Shown: piece after piece, positions 35,677 through 45,140 of the stretch
Layout of the letters: every line of letters begins with the position of its first letter
Numbering within the stretch: position 1 is the stretch's first letter
NCBI GenBank assembly: GCA_020161395.1
Contig: JAIUOE010000007.1
Span: 62,001 to 126,000 of the forward strand
DNA length: 64,000 bases
Direction of reading: 5' to 3'
Source of the DNA: Bacteroidota bacterium
GTDB lineage: Bacteria > Bacteroidota > Ignavibacteria > Ignavibacteriales > Ignavibacteriaceae
Program-made: the position numbers and the translations under genes
Notes under the pieces: generated by a model
Told to the model about the DNA's origin: nothing
The model's database searches: none
What the model saw: only the letters and a program-made list of their open reading frames with translations

Positions 35677-38600
35677 TTATCTGTATAACCAGACTCTCAT
35701 TATTGAAAAGAGTCTTTCTATATCAACGGGTTTGGGAAGATAGTCGCTTGCACCGGCAGCAATGCAGTCCTGATAATCTTTTTTCATGGCTTTAGCCGTA
35801 ACTGCAATAATCGGGATGTCGTAGAATTCTTCCTTTTCCCTGATCCTTCTGATTGTTTCGTATCCGTCCATCTCGGGCATCATTATATCCATAATTACGA
35901 GATCAATATCCGGTTCGGAGGAGATAATCTCGATGGCTTTTCTGCCATTTTCAGCCTTCAGAATATTCATGCCTTTGTCGGAGAGAAGTTTTGACAGAGC
36001 AAAAACATTCCTCATGTCGTCGTCCACTATCAATACTTTTTTTCCTCTGAAGAGCTGGTCGGTTTCATGCAGGTCGAGGATCATTCTCTTTTTGTTTTCG
36101 GGCATTTTGTTTACAAGTCTGTGCAGAAAGAGAGAAGTTTCATCGAGCAGTCTTTCTTCGGAACGGACTCCTTTGATGATAATGGAATCAGCATAATTTC
36201 GAAGTTCGGCATCCTCTTCCTTGGAGAGGTCCCTTCCCGTATAAACAATTACCGGAGGAAGATTAGATTCGAACTGTTCCAGTGACTGGAGGAGCTCGAA
36301 GCCTGTCATGTCGGGCAACCCAAGGTCGAGAATCATCAAATCAAAGTGACCGTCGGCGAGCAGTTCGATTGCCTCACTCCCGGTTTCCACCGTTGAAATC
36401 TTTACATCCGAGTCGCCGATAAGTCTGGAGATGCTTCTTTGAAGATTTATGTCATCTTCAATAAGAAGGATGTCCTTCACTTTTTTATTGGAGAATTCCT
36501 CTAGCCGTGTAATCGCATCATCAATATCTTCTTTTGCAACCGGTTTGGCGAGATAACCAATGGCTCCCTTGTTCAGAGCTTCCCTTACGGTATTGGCACC
36601 GCTTACTATATGTACAGGGATGTGCCGGGTTTTCGAGGATTCTTTCAGCCGGGTCAGAATATCGATACCATTGATATCGGGGAGACCCAGGTCGAGGAGG
36701 ATAGCCATGGGCAGAAATCTCAGTGCCAGTTCCAGACCTTCATAACCCGTAAGTGCAACTATTGCCTTAAGATTTTTCTCTTTACATTCCTTAAGCAAAA
36801 GTTTAGCGAAGTCCGGGTCATCCTCAATAATTAAAACGACCTTGTCCTTTTCCGTGATATCTTTTCTGTCGTCGTTTACCGAAATTTTATGCGGTTTTTC
36901 AACTTTAACCGGGGGAATAACAACTTCTTCGGGCTCCTTCGGCTTCGGCAAAGTCACTGGCTCGGCGGCAATTTTGGGAGTATTCAGTCCCGGGAACTTG
37001 AGAGGAAGGAAGAGTGTGAAAGAGGAGCCGGTGCCGGGGATACTCTCGACCTGGATTTCGCCACCGAGGATATGTGAAAGCTCTCTGGAAATCGAGAGAC
37101 CGAGTCCGGTGCCGCCAAACTCGCGTGATGTTCCGCCATCAGCCTGCTGGAATGCCTCAAATATTACTTTTTGCTTTTCGAGCGGGATGCCGATACCGGT
37201 GTCGGCAACAGTGATGGCAACACATTCATTTCTGTTCAATCCGCTTCGGAAGAGATTATCTGAAGCCTTTGGCATGTCGATTCTGACAGTGACCTTCCCG
37301 GTTTTGGTGAATTTTATCGCATTCGAGATCAGGTTCTTTAGAATTTGTTCCAGTCGTTGCTTGTCAGTTTCGATTGAATCGGGTATGTGCTCGCCGATGG
37401 AGAGATCAAATTCCAGTCCTTTATGAGCCGCAGAATGTTTGAAAGTTGACTCAACATTTCTTCGTATAATTTCAACCGGGACCTTCTCAATATGGAGTTC
37501 CATCTTGCCGGCTTCAATTTTTGAAAGGTCGAGGATCTCATTAATGAGATTGAGGAGGTCAGAACCGCTTCTGTAAATCACTTCAGCCGATTCCACCTCA
37601 TCTTCAGTGAGGTTGCCCTTTTTATTGTCACCGAGCATTTTTGACAGTATAAGAAGACTGTTGAGGGGGGTTCTCAGTTCGTGGGACATATTTGCCAGGA
37701 ATTCTGATTTGTATTTACTGGCGATCGCGAGTTCCTCGGCTTTTATTTCAAGTTCCTCTCTTGCTAATTGAATATCTGCTTTCTGTTTCTGCAGGGATTC
37801 GTTTTTCTCTTCGAGTTCTTCATTTATTACTTCGAGTTCTTCCTGTTGCGATTTCAGTCTTTCCTCGGAAAATTTCAGGGCGGTTGTCTGCTCTTCTAGT
37901 TCCTCATTGGCAGCACGGAGTTCTTCCTGCTGCACTTCGAGTTTCTCGTTCGAGCTTCTTAATTCCTCCTGTTGCACCTGAAGTTCCTCTGCGAGTTGTT
38001 GAGTCTTCATAAGGAGATCCGTCAGCGATTCTCTCGATTTGGAGGAATTGACAGCGGCTCCTATAATGGCAGAAGTACTTAACAGGAACTCGATCTCCCG
38101 GGTGGAAAATATTCCATATTTCCCAAGTTCGACTATGCCGTAAAGTTTTTCTGCATAAACAAGGGGGAAGAGGAAAATTTCACTCGGCAGCGATTTTCCC
38201 GTGGCAGATGAGATAAAGAAATGGCTGTCTTTAACATTCCTGACATGAAGATGGCGGCGTGAAGCGGCACATTCCCCGGTGAGACCTTCTTTGAATTTAA
38301 CCGTATTATTAGCCCGTTCGACATCGCTGATAGCGAAACCTCCTGCCAGCGTAAGGTATTCCTCATCGCTGTCAGTCACATAGAAAGCACAGATAAATGC
38401 ACCGGTGTATTCACTAAGAAAAGCAGAAACCTTGTCGGCAAGTTCCGTAACTTTTGGTTCACCTCTTAAAGTATCGTTGAGACTGTTTATTCCGGATTTT
38501 TGCCAGTTCTGAATTTCAGCTTTGGCAGTATAGTCACCAAGCGAGTCGGACACCTGATTAATTATCCTGGCAAGCGATCCCAGTTCATCCTTCGAATCGT

Positions 38601-39300
38601 AGTCGATTTTGGAGTAAAATTCCCCCTGCTCAATCAGTTTGACTTTTTTACTTATCAGATCGACCGGTTTCCTGATCCCTCTTGTTATCAGGTACCCCGT
38701 GATACCGCTTGCAAGCATAAGGAGAAGAAGAAAAAAATAAGTCAATACCTTGGTATCCTCTTTCACCACCTCCGAATTTTCGTAGAAGGCTTTTGCTTTG
38801 TTGTTTGCAAAATTCAGGACATCCTTCAACTCGATTTCAAATAATTTTACCAGTTCTTCCCGTGCGACGAGCAGTTTTTTCGCACGGGCGACATCATCGG
38901 ATTCAATGGCGGTTATGAGTTGAAAACGGCTTTCAGCAAGTTTTGAATATGCATACTCAAGATCATCCAGGTCTTGTTTGTCACCGAGGTATCTCTCTTT
39001 TAAAACCGGAAAATATGAAAGAATACGGTGATTGGATGAATCAATTTCGGCAATCAGGGAGTCGTGACTTTCCGGGAAAATTACCATTTTATTCAGGATC
39101 CTTCGCATTCTCTCTGATTCAATGTTTATCATCTTGATTGTATTTGTAACTGTAAAAGGGTGTCTGTAGAGGAGAGTTGTCTGGTCTGAGAGAATATTAA
39201 TGTTGTAAATGGAAACAACAAGTGAACAGAGGATCAGAGAGATTACTATAGAGAATCCAGTTGCCAGGCGGGCACCGATTTTAAAGTCACGGAACTTCAT
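35677..39300 (-). CDS. Giant membrane hybrid histidine kinase with three receivers
   Basis: 1207 residues. TM1 at about 12-33 and TM2 at about 185-205 flank an outside helical sensor (four-helix-bundle type). A HAMP domain (about 205-260) is followed by a GAF-like region (about 280-425), and then a coiled coil (about 425-545) with repeated QQEEL motifs. HisKA has His in LANMSHELRTPLNSLLIL; the ATPase domain has LISNAIKFTKTG, VADTGIGIPLEK and GTGLGLSISRE. Three receivers follow, with Asp in LLDLGLPDING, LILDLGLPDMTG and VIMDIMMPEMDG. First gene of the operon with cheR, cheB and a second hybrid kinase. Confidence 0.93.
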   Translation of the reverse strand: MKFRDFKIGARLATGFSIVISLILCSLVVSIYNINILSDQTTLLYRHPFTVTNTIKMINIESERMRRILNKMVIFPESHDSLIAEIDSSNHRILSYFPVLKERYLGDKQDLDDLEYAYSKLAESRFQLITAIESDDVARAKKLLVAREELVKLFEIELKDVLNFANNKAKAFYENSEVVKEDTKVLTYFFLLLLMLASGITGYLITRGIRKPVDLISKKVKLIEQGEFYSKIDYDSKDELGSLARIINQVSDSLGDYTAKAEIQNWQKSGINSLNDTLRGEPKVTELADKVSAFLSEYTGAFICAFYVTDSDEEYLTLAGGFAISDVERANNTVKFKEGLTGECAASRRHLHVRNVKDSHFFISSATGKSLPSEIFLFPLVYAEKLYGIVELGKYGIFSTREIEFLLSTSAIIGAAVNSSKSRESLTDLLMKTQQLAEELQVQQEELRSSNEKLEVQQEELRAANEELEEQTTALKFSEERLKSQQEELEVINEELEEKNESLQKQKADIQLAREELEIKAEELAIASKYKSEFLANMSHELRTPLNSLLILSKMLGDNKKGNLTEDEVESAEVIYRSGSDLLNLINEILDLSKIEAGKMELHIEKVPVEIIRRNVESTFKHSAAHKGLEFDLSIGEHIPDSIETDKQRLEQILKNLISNAIKFTKTGKVTVRIDMPKASDNLFRSGLNRNECVAITVADTGIGIPLEKQKVIFEAFQQADGGTSREFGGTGLGLSISRELSHILGGEIQVESIPGTGSSFTLFLPLKFPGLNTPKIAAEPVTLPKPKEPEEVVIPPVKVEKPHKISVNDDRKDITEKDKVVLIIEDDPDFAKLLLKECKEKNLKAIVALTGYEGLELALRFLPMAILLDLGLPDINGIDILTRLKESSKTRHIPVHIVSGANTVREALNKGAIGYLAKPVAKEDIDDAITRLEEFSNKKVKDILLIEDDINLQRSISRLIGDSDVKISTVETGSEAIELLADGHFDLMILDLGLPDMTGFELLQSLEQFESNLPPVIVYTGRDLSKEEDAELRNYADSIIIKGVRSEERLLDETSLFLHRLVNKMPENKKRMILDLHETDQLFRGKKVLIVDDDMRNVFALSKLLSDKGMNILKAENGRKAIEIISSEPDIDLVIMDIMMPEMDGYETIRRIREKEEFYDIPIIAVTAKAMKKDYQDCIAAGASDYLPKPVDIERLFSIMRVWLYR

Positions 39301-39475
39301 GTTTTTGTCCTGTGTGTAGATTGGAAAGTGACCAACAATAATAATTAATAATTTTCACAAATGCAACAGAAATATGATTTTAGATATCATTACCGGATGG
39401 TTTTTTGCAGAATCATCTGCATACGGTGAAATGCTTTTTAACCTGCGAAAATTAATGCTGGAGAAAGATAGTATA

Positions 39476-39507
39476 TTTGTTAAAATCCTTTAAAATTGCT
39501 ATATTTG
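39476..39507 (+). promoter_or_regulatory. Candidate promoter of the rimP-nusA-infB operon
   Basis: TTTG (39476-39479) and TATATTTG (39500-39507) are 20 bases apart and match the TTTG / TAnnTTTG promoter pattern described for Bacteroidetes. A second TATATTTG lies at 39472-39479. The predicted start would be around 39514, just before the hairpin at 39521. Confidence 0.5.
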
Positions 39508-39520
39508 TAATCTGATTATT

Positions 39521-39549
39521 CGCCCTACGGACACAGGGCGTTTTTTTTT
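39521..39549 (+). terminator. Terminator-like hairpin in the rimP leader (possible attenuator)
   Basis: CGCCCT (39521-39526) pairs with AGGGCG (39535-39540) around an 8-base loop and is followed by nine T. It ends 11 bases before the rimP AUG. Since the genes upstream run leftward, the only plus-strand transcript it could end is the rimP leader itself, which points to attenuation. Confidence 0.7.
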
Positions 39550-39560
39550 AGAAAGCAATT

Positions 39561-40013
39561 ATGATTGACGCAATCAACAGAATAAAAGAGATATGCCTTC
39601 AGACAGTTGAAGAGCACGGGATGCTTTTCATAGATTTTGTAATGAAGGGTGAAGGCAAGGTAAAAGTTGTCGAATTGTACATCGACGGGGAAGAGGGTGT
39701 GACTGCTGACATTTGTGCAGCCGTCAGCCGGGACATCAGCAAGATAATCGATGAGGAAGACCTTTTTGAGGGACCTGTCAGGTTTGATGTTTCATCACCG
39801 GGGGTCAACAGACCACTGGTGCATTTGAAACAGTATAAAAAGCACACCGGCAGGGAATTCGAGGTAACCTACTCGGAAGGTGAAGAGAAAAAGAAAATAA
39901 AAGGGAAACTGCTTCAGGTTGAAGATGACCTTTTAACATTTGAATTAAACAAAGAATCACGAATTATTGGTTTTCAGAATGTTCTGAGTGCCAAGGTTAA
40001 AGTAAGTTTTTAG
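39561..40013 (+). CDS. rimP: Ribosome maturation factor RimP
   Basis: 150 residues, normal size. Needed for maturation of the 30S subunit. Family marks are FIDFVMKGEGKVKVVELYID, the central VSRDISKIIDEEDLFEG and DVSSPGVNRPL; the C-terminal SH3-like part starts near residue 88. The AUG at 39561 has only a weak AGAAAG site. It precedes nusA by 13 bases, the classic rimP-nusA-infB order. Confidence 0.95.
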   Translation: MIDAINRIKEICLQTVEEHGMLFIDFVMKGEGKVKVVELYIDGEEGVTADICAAVSRDISKIIDEEDLFEGPVRFDVSSPGVNRPLVHLKQYKKHTGREFEVTYSEGEEKKKIKGKLLQVEDDLLTFELNKESRIIGFQNVLSAKVKVSF

Positions 40014-40026
40014 TGGAGGAAGAGAA

Positions 40027-41268
40027 ATGAACGCAGACATAGTTGAATCGTTTGCGGCGATGGTGAGAGAAAAAGGAGTGGACAAGGATGTGCTTCATGG
40101 AATAATTGAAGACATCTTCGGATTGCTTGTTCGTAAAAAATATGGTGAAGAAGCAAACTACTCCGTAGTTGTTAACATGGACAGAGGCGACATCGAAATA
40201 TTTCTTGTGAGAGAAATAGTCGAAGAAGTCGAGAATCCTGAAAAACAGATCAGTCTCGAAGAAGTGAACAGACTTGGTAATGAGGATGAGCTTGATGTAG
40301 GTGATGAGTATGTGGAGCAGTTAAAGCTGGCAACCTTCGGGCGCAGACTCATAAATCTTGCCAAGCAGAATCTTAACCAAAGGATTCGTGAAATCGAGAA
40401 AGAGATCATCCTGAACGAGTACAAAAGACTCGTGGGTGAGATCGTCATCGGCGACATTTATCAAATCCGCAAGAATGATGTTCTTGTAAACCACAACAAA
40501 AATGAACTTATGCTTCCCCGTGAAGAACAGATTCCTCACGAGAGATATTACAAAGGCAACACAATCAGAGCGATTGTGAAAGAGGTCAGAAGAGGGAAGA
40601 GCGGACCTGAAATTATCATTTCCCGTGCCGATACTGAACTCCTCAGAAGACTTATTGAACTTGAAGTGCCTGAAGTTTACGATGGAATAATCGAATTGAG
40701 AAGAATCGCCCGTCAGGCGGGTGAGAGAGCTAAAGTGGCTGTTGAATCGATGGACAAGAGGGTTGACCCTGTCGGTGCGTGTGTCGGTATGAAGGGTGTA
40801 AGAATTCATTCGATCATAAAAGAGCTTGCCGGCGAGAATATCGATGTTTTTGCATATTCTGATGATCCTGTTATCATGATCCAGAGAGCACTGGCACCCG
40901 GGAAACTGAAATCGATTGAGCTCGATGAAGTAAACAAAAACGCTGTGATTTTTGCTGAAGCATCACAGGCGGCGATGATAGTTGGAAGAAATGGAGTGAA
41001 TATCAGACTTGCTATGCAGGTGACCGGATACAACATCGACTTCCACCGGATTGAAAAAGACATTGAAGATTATGAAGATGGAGTGGAACTTATTGAGTGC
41101 AAGCGTGAGCTTGGTGCCGAAGTTTACGAAACTCTTATAAACAACCGGCTTGATACTGTAAAAGATGCAATAAAAGCCGGAAAAGAAAAACTGCTTGAGA
41201 TTTTTGAGGATGATGAGGAACAAGTTGACAGAATTTTGGACATCCTCAAAAACAGAATGCAGGATTAG
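40027..41268 (+). CDS. nusA: Transcription termination/antitermination factor NusA
   Basis: 413 residues. N-terminal RNA-polymerase-binding domain (about 1-125), S1 domain (about 130-205, with GEIVIGDIYQIRKNDVLVNH), then KH1 and KH2 (about 205-355, with DPVGACVGMKGVRIHSIIKE and AMIVGRNGVNIRLAMQ). A Glu/Asp-rich tail of about 50 residues replaces the two acidic repeats of the E. coli form. AUG with GGAGGAAGAG upstream. In other bacteria NusA represses its own operon by acting on leader terminators, which fits the hairpin upstream of rimP. Confidence 0.96.
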   Translation: MNADIVESFAAMVREKGVDKDVLHGIIEDIFGLLVRKKYGEEANYSVVVNMDRGDIEIFLVREIVEEVENPEKQISLEEVNRLGNEDELDVGDEYVEQLKLATFGRRLINLAKQNLNQRIREIEKEIILNEYKRLVGEIVIGDIYQIRKNDVLVNHNKNELMLPREEQIPHERYYKGNTIRAIVKEVRRGKSGPEIIISRADTELLRRLIELEVPEVYDGIIELRRIARQAGERAKVAVESMDKRVDPVGACVGMKGVRIHSIIKELAGENIDVFAYSDDPVIMIQRALAPGKLKSIELDEVNKNAVIFAEASQAAMIVGRNGVNIRLAMQVTGYNIDFHRIEKDIEDYEDGVELIECKRELGAEVYETLINNRLDTVKDAIKAGKEKLLEIFEDDEEQVDRILDILKNRMQD

Positions 41269-41288
41269 AAAGATAGGATCACAGATAG

Positions 41289-44057
41289 ATGTCTGAACCA
41301 AAAGAGCAAAAGATTAGAATTCACAATTTTGCGTCGCAGTTCAATGTATCTGCACAGGCTATTGTTGAGTATCTCAAGAAAAAAGGATACGATGTAAAGA
41401 CCATCAACACTCCTCTGACTCCCGTGATGCTCGAGGATGTGAAGGTGCAGTTTAAAAAAGATATTGAACGGGCTGAAAAACATTACACAAAACTGGAAGA
41501 GTTCAACAGAAAACTCTCCGGCGTAAGCGATAAACCTCCGGTAAAAGAAGAGGTGCCTGCCCCTGTTGAGGAAGTTGTCAAAACAGAAACAGTCGAAGTG
41601 CCTCCTGTGAAAGAGGAAGTTGTGGTCCCCGAACCTGTTGTCGTTGAATCTGTGACACCTGCTCCCGTGGTAACGGTTGCGCAGGAAGCTGAAGTGAAGG
41701 AGGAGGAAAAACCACCTGTTGCACCTCCTGCAACAGTAACTGAACCTGTTCAGGTGAAACCTGTTGAGGAAGTTGTAGTTGAAGAACGGGTATCTCCTGA
41801 AATAGAAGCTCTGATAAAACCCGATGAGCCTGAAGAAACGGAGCCAACACCCGAAAAACCAGCCGAAGACAAGGGAATCCCCCCCAGAAAATACAGTTTC
41901 GATCCCCGTACCGGAAAGCAGATGGGTCTTAAAATTCTCGGAAGATTCGAGGCTGAGACACCTAAACCGAAGAAGGAAGAACCAAAGCCCGAATCGATCG
42001 TAAGGACGGAAGAAAAACCGGCTGTCGAGTCGTCAGAGGATGCGGAAAAGAAAAAAGCCAAGAAGAAAAAGAAAAACAAATCTAAAAAGAGGGAACAGGT
42101 TATAGAAGAAACCGAAACGGTTAAGAAAAAAGCCAAAGTAAAGAAATTGGAGATCGATCAGAAAGAAGTTCTGGAATCGATCAGAAAAACCATGCTTACC
42201 ACAGAAGACTCTGTAATTTCCAACAGAGCCTCGATGCGTAAAAGAAAACGCAAAGAGAGAATGGAAGCACAGGAAAGACTCGATGAGCAGCGCAGGATAG
42301 ATGAACAAATTATCAGAGTAAATCAGTTTATGTCTGTCTCTGAACTTGCAAATGTTATGGGTGTAAGTGTCGGAGAGGTAATCTCGAAGTGTATCGCACT
42401 TGGTCTTATGGTTTCGATAAATCAGAGGATTGAGCTTGACACCATCACACTTGTTGCCGATGAGTTCGGGTTCGAAGTTGAGGTGGAACAGGAATATACA
42501 AACGATGTTCTTGAGGATATCGGAGACAGTGAAGAAGAACTTGAACCAAGATCCCCCGTGGTAACGATCATGGGACATGTGGATCACGGTAAAACCTCCC
42601 TTCTCGATTATATAAGAAGTTCGAATGTGGTAGCCGGCGAGTCGGGTGGTATCACCCAGCACATCGGTGCCTACAAAGTTGAAGTTAACGAAGGCCAGTA
42701 TATAACATTTCTGGATACACCCGGTCACGAAGCGTTCACCGCGATGCGTGCCCGTGGAGCTCAGGTAACTGACATTGTAATTCTGATTGTAGCCGCAGAT
42801 GATGCGGTAATGCCCCAAACAGTGGAAGCTATTTCGCATGCTCAGGCTGCAAATGTTCCGATAATCGTTGCTATCAACAAGATTGACAAGCCGGGTGCAA
42901 ATATTGAAAAGATAAAGCAACAGCTTGCCGACCGTAATGTGCTCGTTGAAGAATGGGGCGGAAGATATCAAAGTGTTGAAATTTCTGCCAAACAAGGTTT
43001 GCATATCGATGCACTTCTTGAAAAAGTACTCCTTGAAGCTGAAGTGCTCGACCTTAAAGCCAATCCGAACCGCGAGGCAAGAGGCGTTGTAATCGAGTCG
43101 CAGCTTGACAAAGGCCGAGGTGTCACCGCAACAGTTCTTATTCAAAAAGGAACACTGAGACAGGGAGATATCTTTGTCTGCGGTAACCAGCACGGTCGCG
43201 TAAGAGCGATGTTTGATGAGAGAAACAAGAAAATGAATGAAGCCCCGCCTTCTTCACCCGTACTCGTACTCGGATTTGAAGGTGCTCCACAGGCAGGTGA
43301 TCAGTTTATTGTAGTGGATACTGAAAGAACAGCCCGTGAGATCGCTATAAGAAGACAGCAGTTGAAGAGAGAACTCGACAGCAAGCAGGTTCATCATATC
43401 ACTCTGGATGAGATCTCGAGACAGATTTCAATCGGTGGTGTAAGTGAACTCCCAATCATCGTAAAAGGTGATGTGGATGGATCAGTGGAAGCTGTTTCCG
43501 ACTCGCTTATGAAACTTTCCACAGAAGAAGTAAAAGTAAGAGTTATTCACAAAGGTGTCGGTGCGATTTCTGAAAGCGATGTTCTTCTTGCAAATGCATC
43601 AAATGCCATCATTATCGGTTTCCATGTGAGACCTCATATGAACGCAAGAAAGCTTGCGGAGACTCAAAAAGTCGATATAAGAATTTATAACATCATCTAC
43701 GACGCCATCAACGAAGTGAAACAGGCTCTCGAAGGAATGCTCTCACCAATACTTTCCGAAGAAATTACCTCTTCAGTGGAAGTAAGGGATACATTCAAGG
43801 TGCCGAAAATCGGAACTGTTGCAGGTTGCTATGTCATCGAAGGTAAAATTACCCGAAACGACAGAATCCGTGTGATCAGAGACGGACTTGTGATCTTTAC
43901 TGGCGAGATTTCCTCACTCAAGAGATTCAAGGATGATGTAAAAGAAGTGGATACCAACTATGAGTGCGGTATCAGTGTTCAGAATTTCAATGACATAAAG
44001 ACCGGCGACATAATCGAAGGCTTCAAAGTTGTTGAAACCAAGAAAAAACTCGAATAA
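41289..44057 (+). CDS. infB: Translation initiation factor IF-2
   Basis: 922 residues. The first 400 are a short N-terminal motif (IRIHNFASQFNVSAQAIVEY) and a long Val/Glu/Pro/Lys-rich linker with many VPAPVEEVV-like stretches. An IF2_N module lies near 345-395. The GTPase core starts near residue 423: G1 GHVDHGKTSLL, G2 GGITQHIGAY, G3 DTPGHEAFTAM, G4 NKID, G5 SAKQG; domains II-IV follow. It brings the initiator tRNA to the 30S subunit. Lies 20 bases after nusA. Confidence 0.97.
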   Translation: MSEPKEQKIRIHNFASQFNVSAQAIVEYLKKKGYDVKTINTPLTPVMLEDVKVQFKKDIERAEKHYTKLEEFNRKLSGVSDKPPVKEEVPAPVEEVVKTETVEVPPVKEEVVVPEPVVVESVTPAPVVTVAQEAEVKEEEKPPVAPPATVTEPVQVKPVEEVVVEERVSPEIEALIKPDEPEETEPTPEKPAEDKGIPPRKYSFDPRTGKQMGLKILGRFEAETPKPKKEEPKPESIVRTEEKPAVESSEDAEKKKAKKKKKNKSKKREQVIEETETVKKKAKVKKLEIDQKEVLESIRKTMLTTEDSVISNRASMRKRKRKERMEAQERLDEQRRIDEQIIRVNQFMSVSELANVMGVSVGEVISKCIALGLMVSINQRIELDTITLVADEFGFEVEVEQEYTNDVLEDIGDSEEELEPRSPVVTIMGHVDHGKTSLLDYIRSSNVVAGESGGITQHIGAYKVEVNEGQYITFLDTPGHEAFTAMRARGAQVTDIVILIVAADDAVMPQTVEAISHAQAANVPIIVAINKIDKPGANIEKIKQQLADRNVLVEEWGGRYQSVEISAKQGLHIDALLEKVLLEAEVLDLKANPNREARGVVIESQLDKGRGVTATVLIQKGTLRQGDIFVCGNQHGRVRAMFDERNKKMNEAPPSSPVLVLGFEGAPQAGDQFIVVDTERTAREIAIRRQQLKRELDSKQVHHITLDEISRQISIGGVSELPIIVKGDVDGSVEAVSDSLMKLSTEEVKVRVIHKGVGAISESDVLLANASNAIIIGFHVRPHMNARKLAETQKVDIRIYNIIYDAINEVKQALEGMLSPILSEEITSSVEVRDTFKVPKIGTVAGCYVIEGKITRNDRIRVIRDGLVIFTGEISSLKRFKDDVKEVDTNYECGISVQNFNDIKTGDIIEGFKVVETKKKLE

Positions 44058-44092
44058 TTTATTGATCTGTAAGACGGAATCGAGGTACTGAG

Positions 44093-44464
44093 ATGGGACA
44101 CAGAGTTGCACGACTTGAGAGTCAGATAAAAGATGAATTGAGCATGATTATGCTCCTCAGGTATCATGACAGGGAATTTGGACTGATAACCATTACGGCT
44201 GTAAAGCTTAGTCCCGATCTCAAGGTGGCAAAGGTATATTTTTCGGTGTTCGATAAAGAACAGAGGAAGAATGCCCTCGAAAAGATAACCGCGGAGATAC
44301 CTTCAATAAGACATGAACTTGCTTCTAAAATAAGAGTGAGATTCATGCCTGAATTAAGGTTTTTCGTGGACGATACTTCCGACTATGTTGAAAAGATCGA
44401 GGGACTTCTAAAACAGATACACAAGAATGATAACCAGACCGGTAACGAGTTACAAGGAAATTGA
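44093..44464 (+). CDS. rbfA: Ribosome-binding factor A
   Basis: 123 residues. KH-fold protein needed for 16S rRNA 5'-end maturation and cold adaptation. RVARLESQIKDELSMIM and VAKVYFSVF are family segments; the C-terminus has LRFFVDDTSDYVEKI. AUG at 44093, 35 bases after infB. Its last 38 bases overlap the truB reading frame. Confidence 0.93.
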   Translation: MGHRVARLESQIKDELSMIMLLRYHDREFGLITITAVKLSPDLKVAKVYFSVFDKEQRKNALEKITAEIPSIRHELASKIRVRFMPELRFFVDDTSDYVEKIEGLLKQIHKNDNQTGNELQGN

Positions 44465-45140
44465 TTTCTCTGCCGGTCAGACTATACTGATTGATAAACC
44501 GTTGGGGATCACATCATTCGATGTGATCTACAGACTGAGGCGGGTGCTTCATCTTAAAAAGATTGGACATGCCGGCACTCTCGACCCAAAGGCTACAGGT
44601 CTTCTGATAATATGTACAGGGAAATCGACCCGTAAAATTGAGAGTTACATGGGTCTTGTGAAGGAATATACCGGAACAATTGTGCTGGGTGAACAGACTC
44701 CTTCGATGGACACCGAAACCGAGGTGCACATCAGAAATGAAAGCTCGCACATCAAGATCGATGACATACTCAGGGTTGCTGCCGGGCTTACCGGTGAGAT
44801 TGATCAACTGCCTCCAATGTATTCCGCAGTAAGCAAAAACGGGCAACGGCTCTATACTCTCGCCAGAAAAGGTGAAACAATAGAGAGGGAAACCCGCCGG
44901 GTAACGGTTGAGGAATTTGAGATAACTTCCTGGGAGCATCCTGTGGTCTCTTTTCGTGTGGTTTGCTCAAAAGGTACATATATCAGGGTTTTGGCACATG
45001 ACATGGGTGAAAAACTCGGTTGTGGGGCTTACCTGTCGTCCTTAAGAAGGACAGCGATCGGTGAATTCAGAGTGGAAGATGCGGTTACTATTGAATCGTT
45101 CAGAGAGATATTCAATGCAGATACAAGAGATGTGAGCTGA
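44427..45140 (+). CDS. truB: tRNA pseudouridine-55 synthase
   Basis: 237 residues. Makes pseudouridine at position 55 in the T loop of tRNAs. Catalytic Asp53 lies in GHAGTLDPKATGLL; also LIDKPLGITS, PPMYSAVSKNGQRLYTLARKG and CSKGTYIRVLAHDMG. The usual C-terminal PUA extension is short or missing. The AUG at 44427 lies inside rbfA (38-base overlap); no in-frame start after it fits before the conserved IDKP segment. The stop overlaps the ribF AUG by one base. Confidence 0.95.
   Translation: MITRPVTSYKEIDFSAGQTILIDKPLGITSFDVIYRLRRVLHLKKIGHAGTLDPKATGLLIICTGKSTRKIESYMGLVKEYTGTIVLGEQTPSMDTETEVHIRNESSHIKIDDILRVAAGLTGEIDQLPPMYSAVSKNGQRLYTLARKGETIERETRRVTVEEFEITSWEHPVVSFRVVCSKGTYIRVLAHDMGEKLGCGAYLSSLRRTAIGEFRVEDAVTIESFREIFNADTRDVS

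Noticed and set aside
42033-43193. 386-codon open frame on the minus strand inside infB
   Set aside because: It is a shadow of infB codon usage; the peptide is rich in Phe, Cys and His and lacks any domain character.
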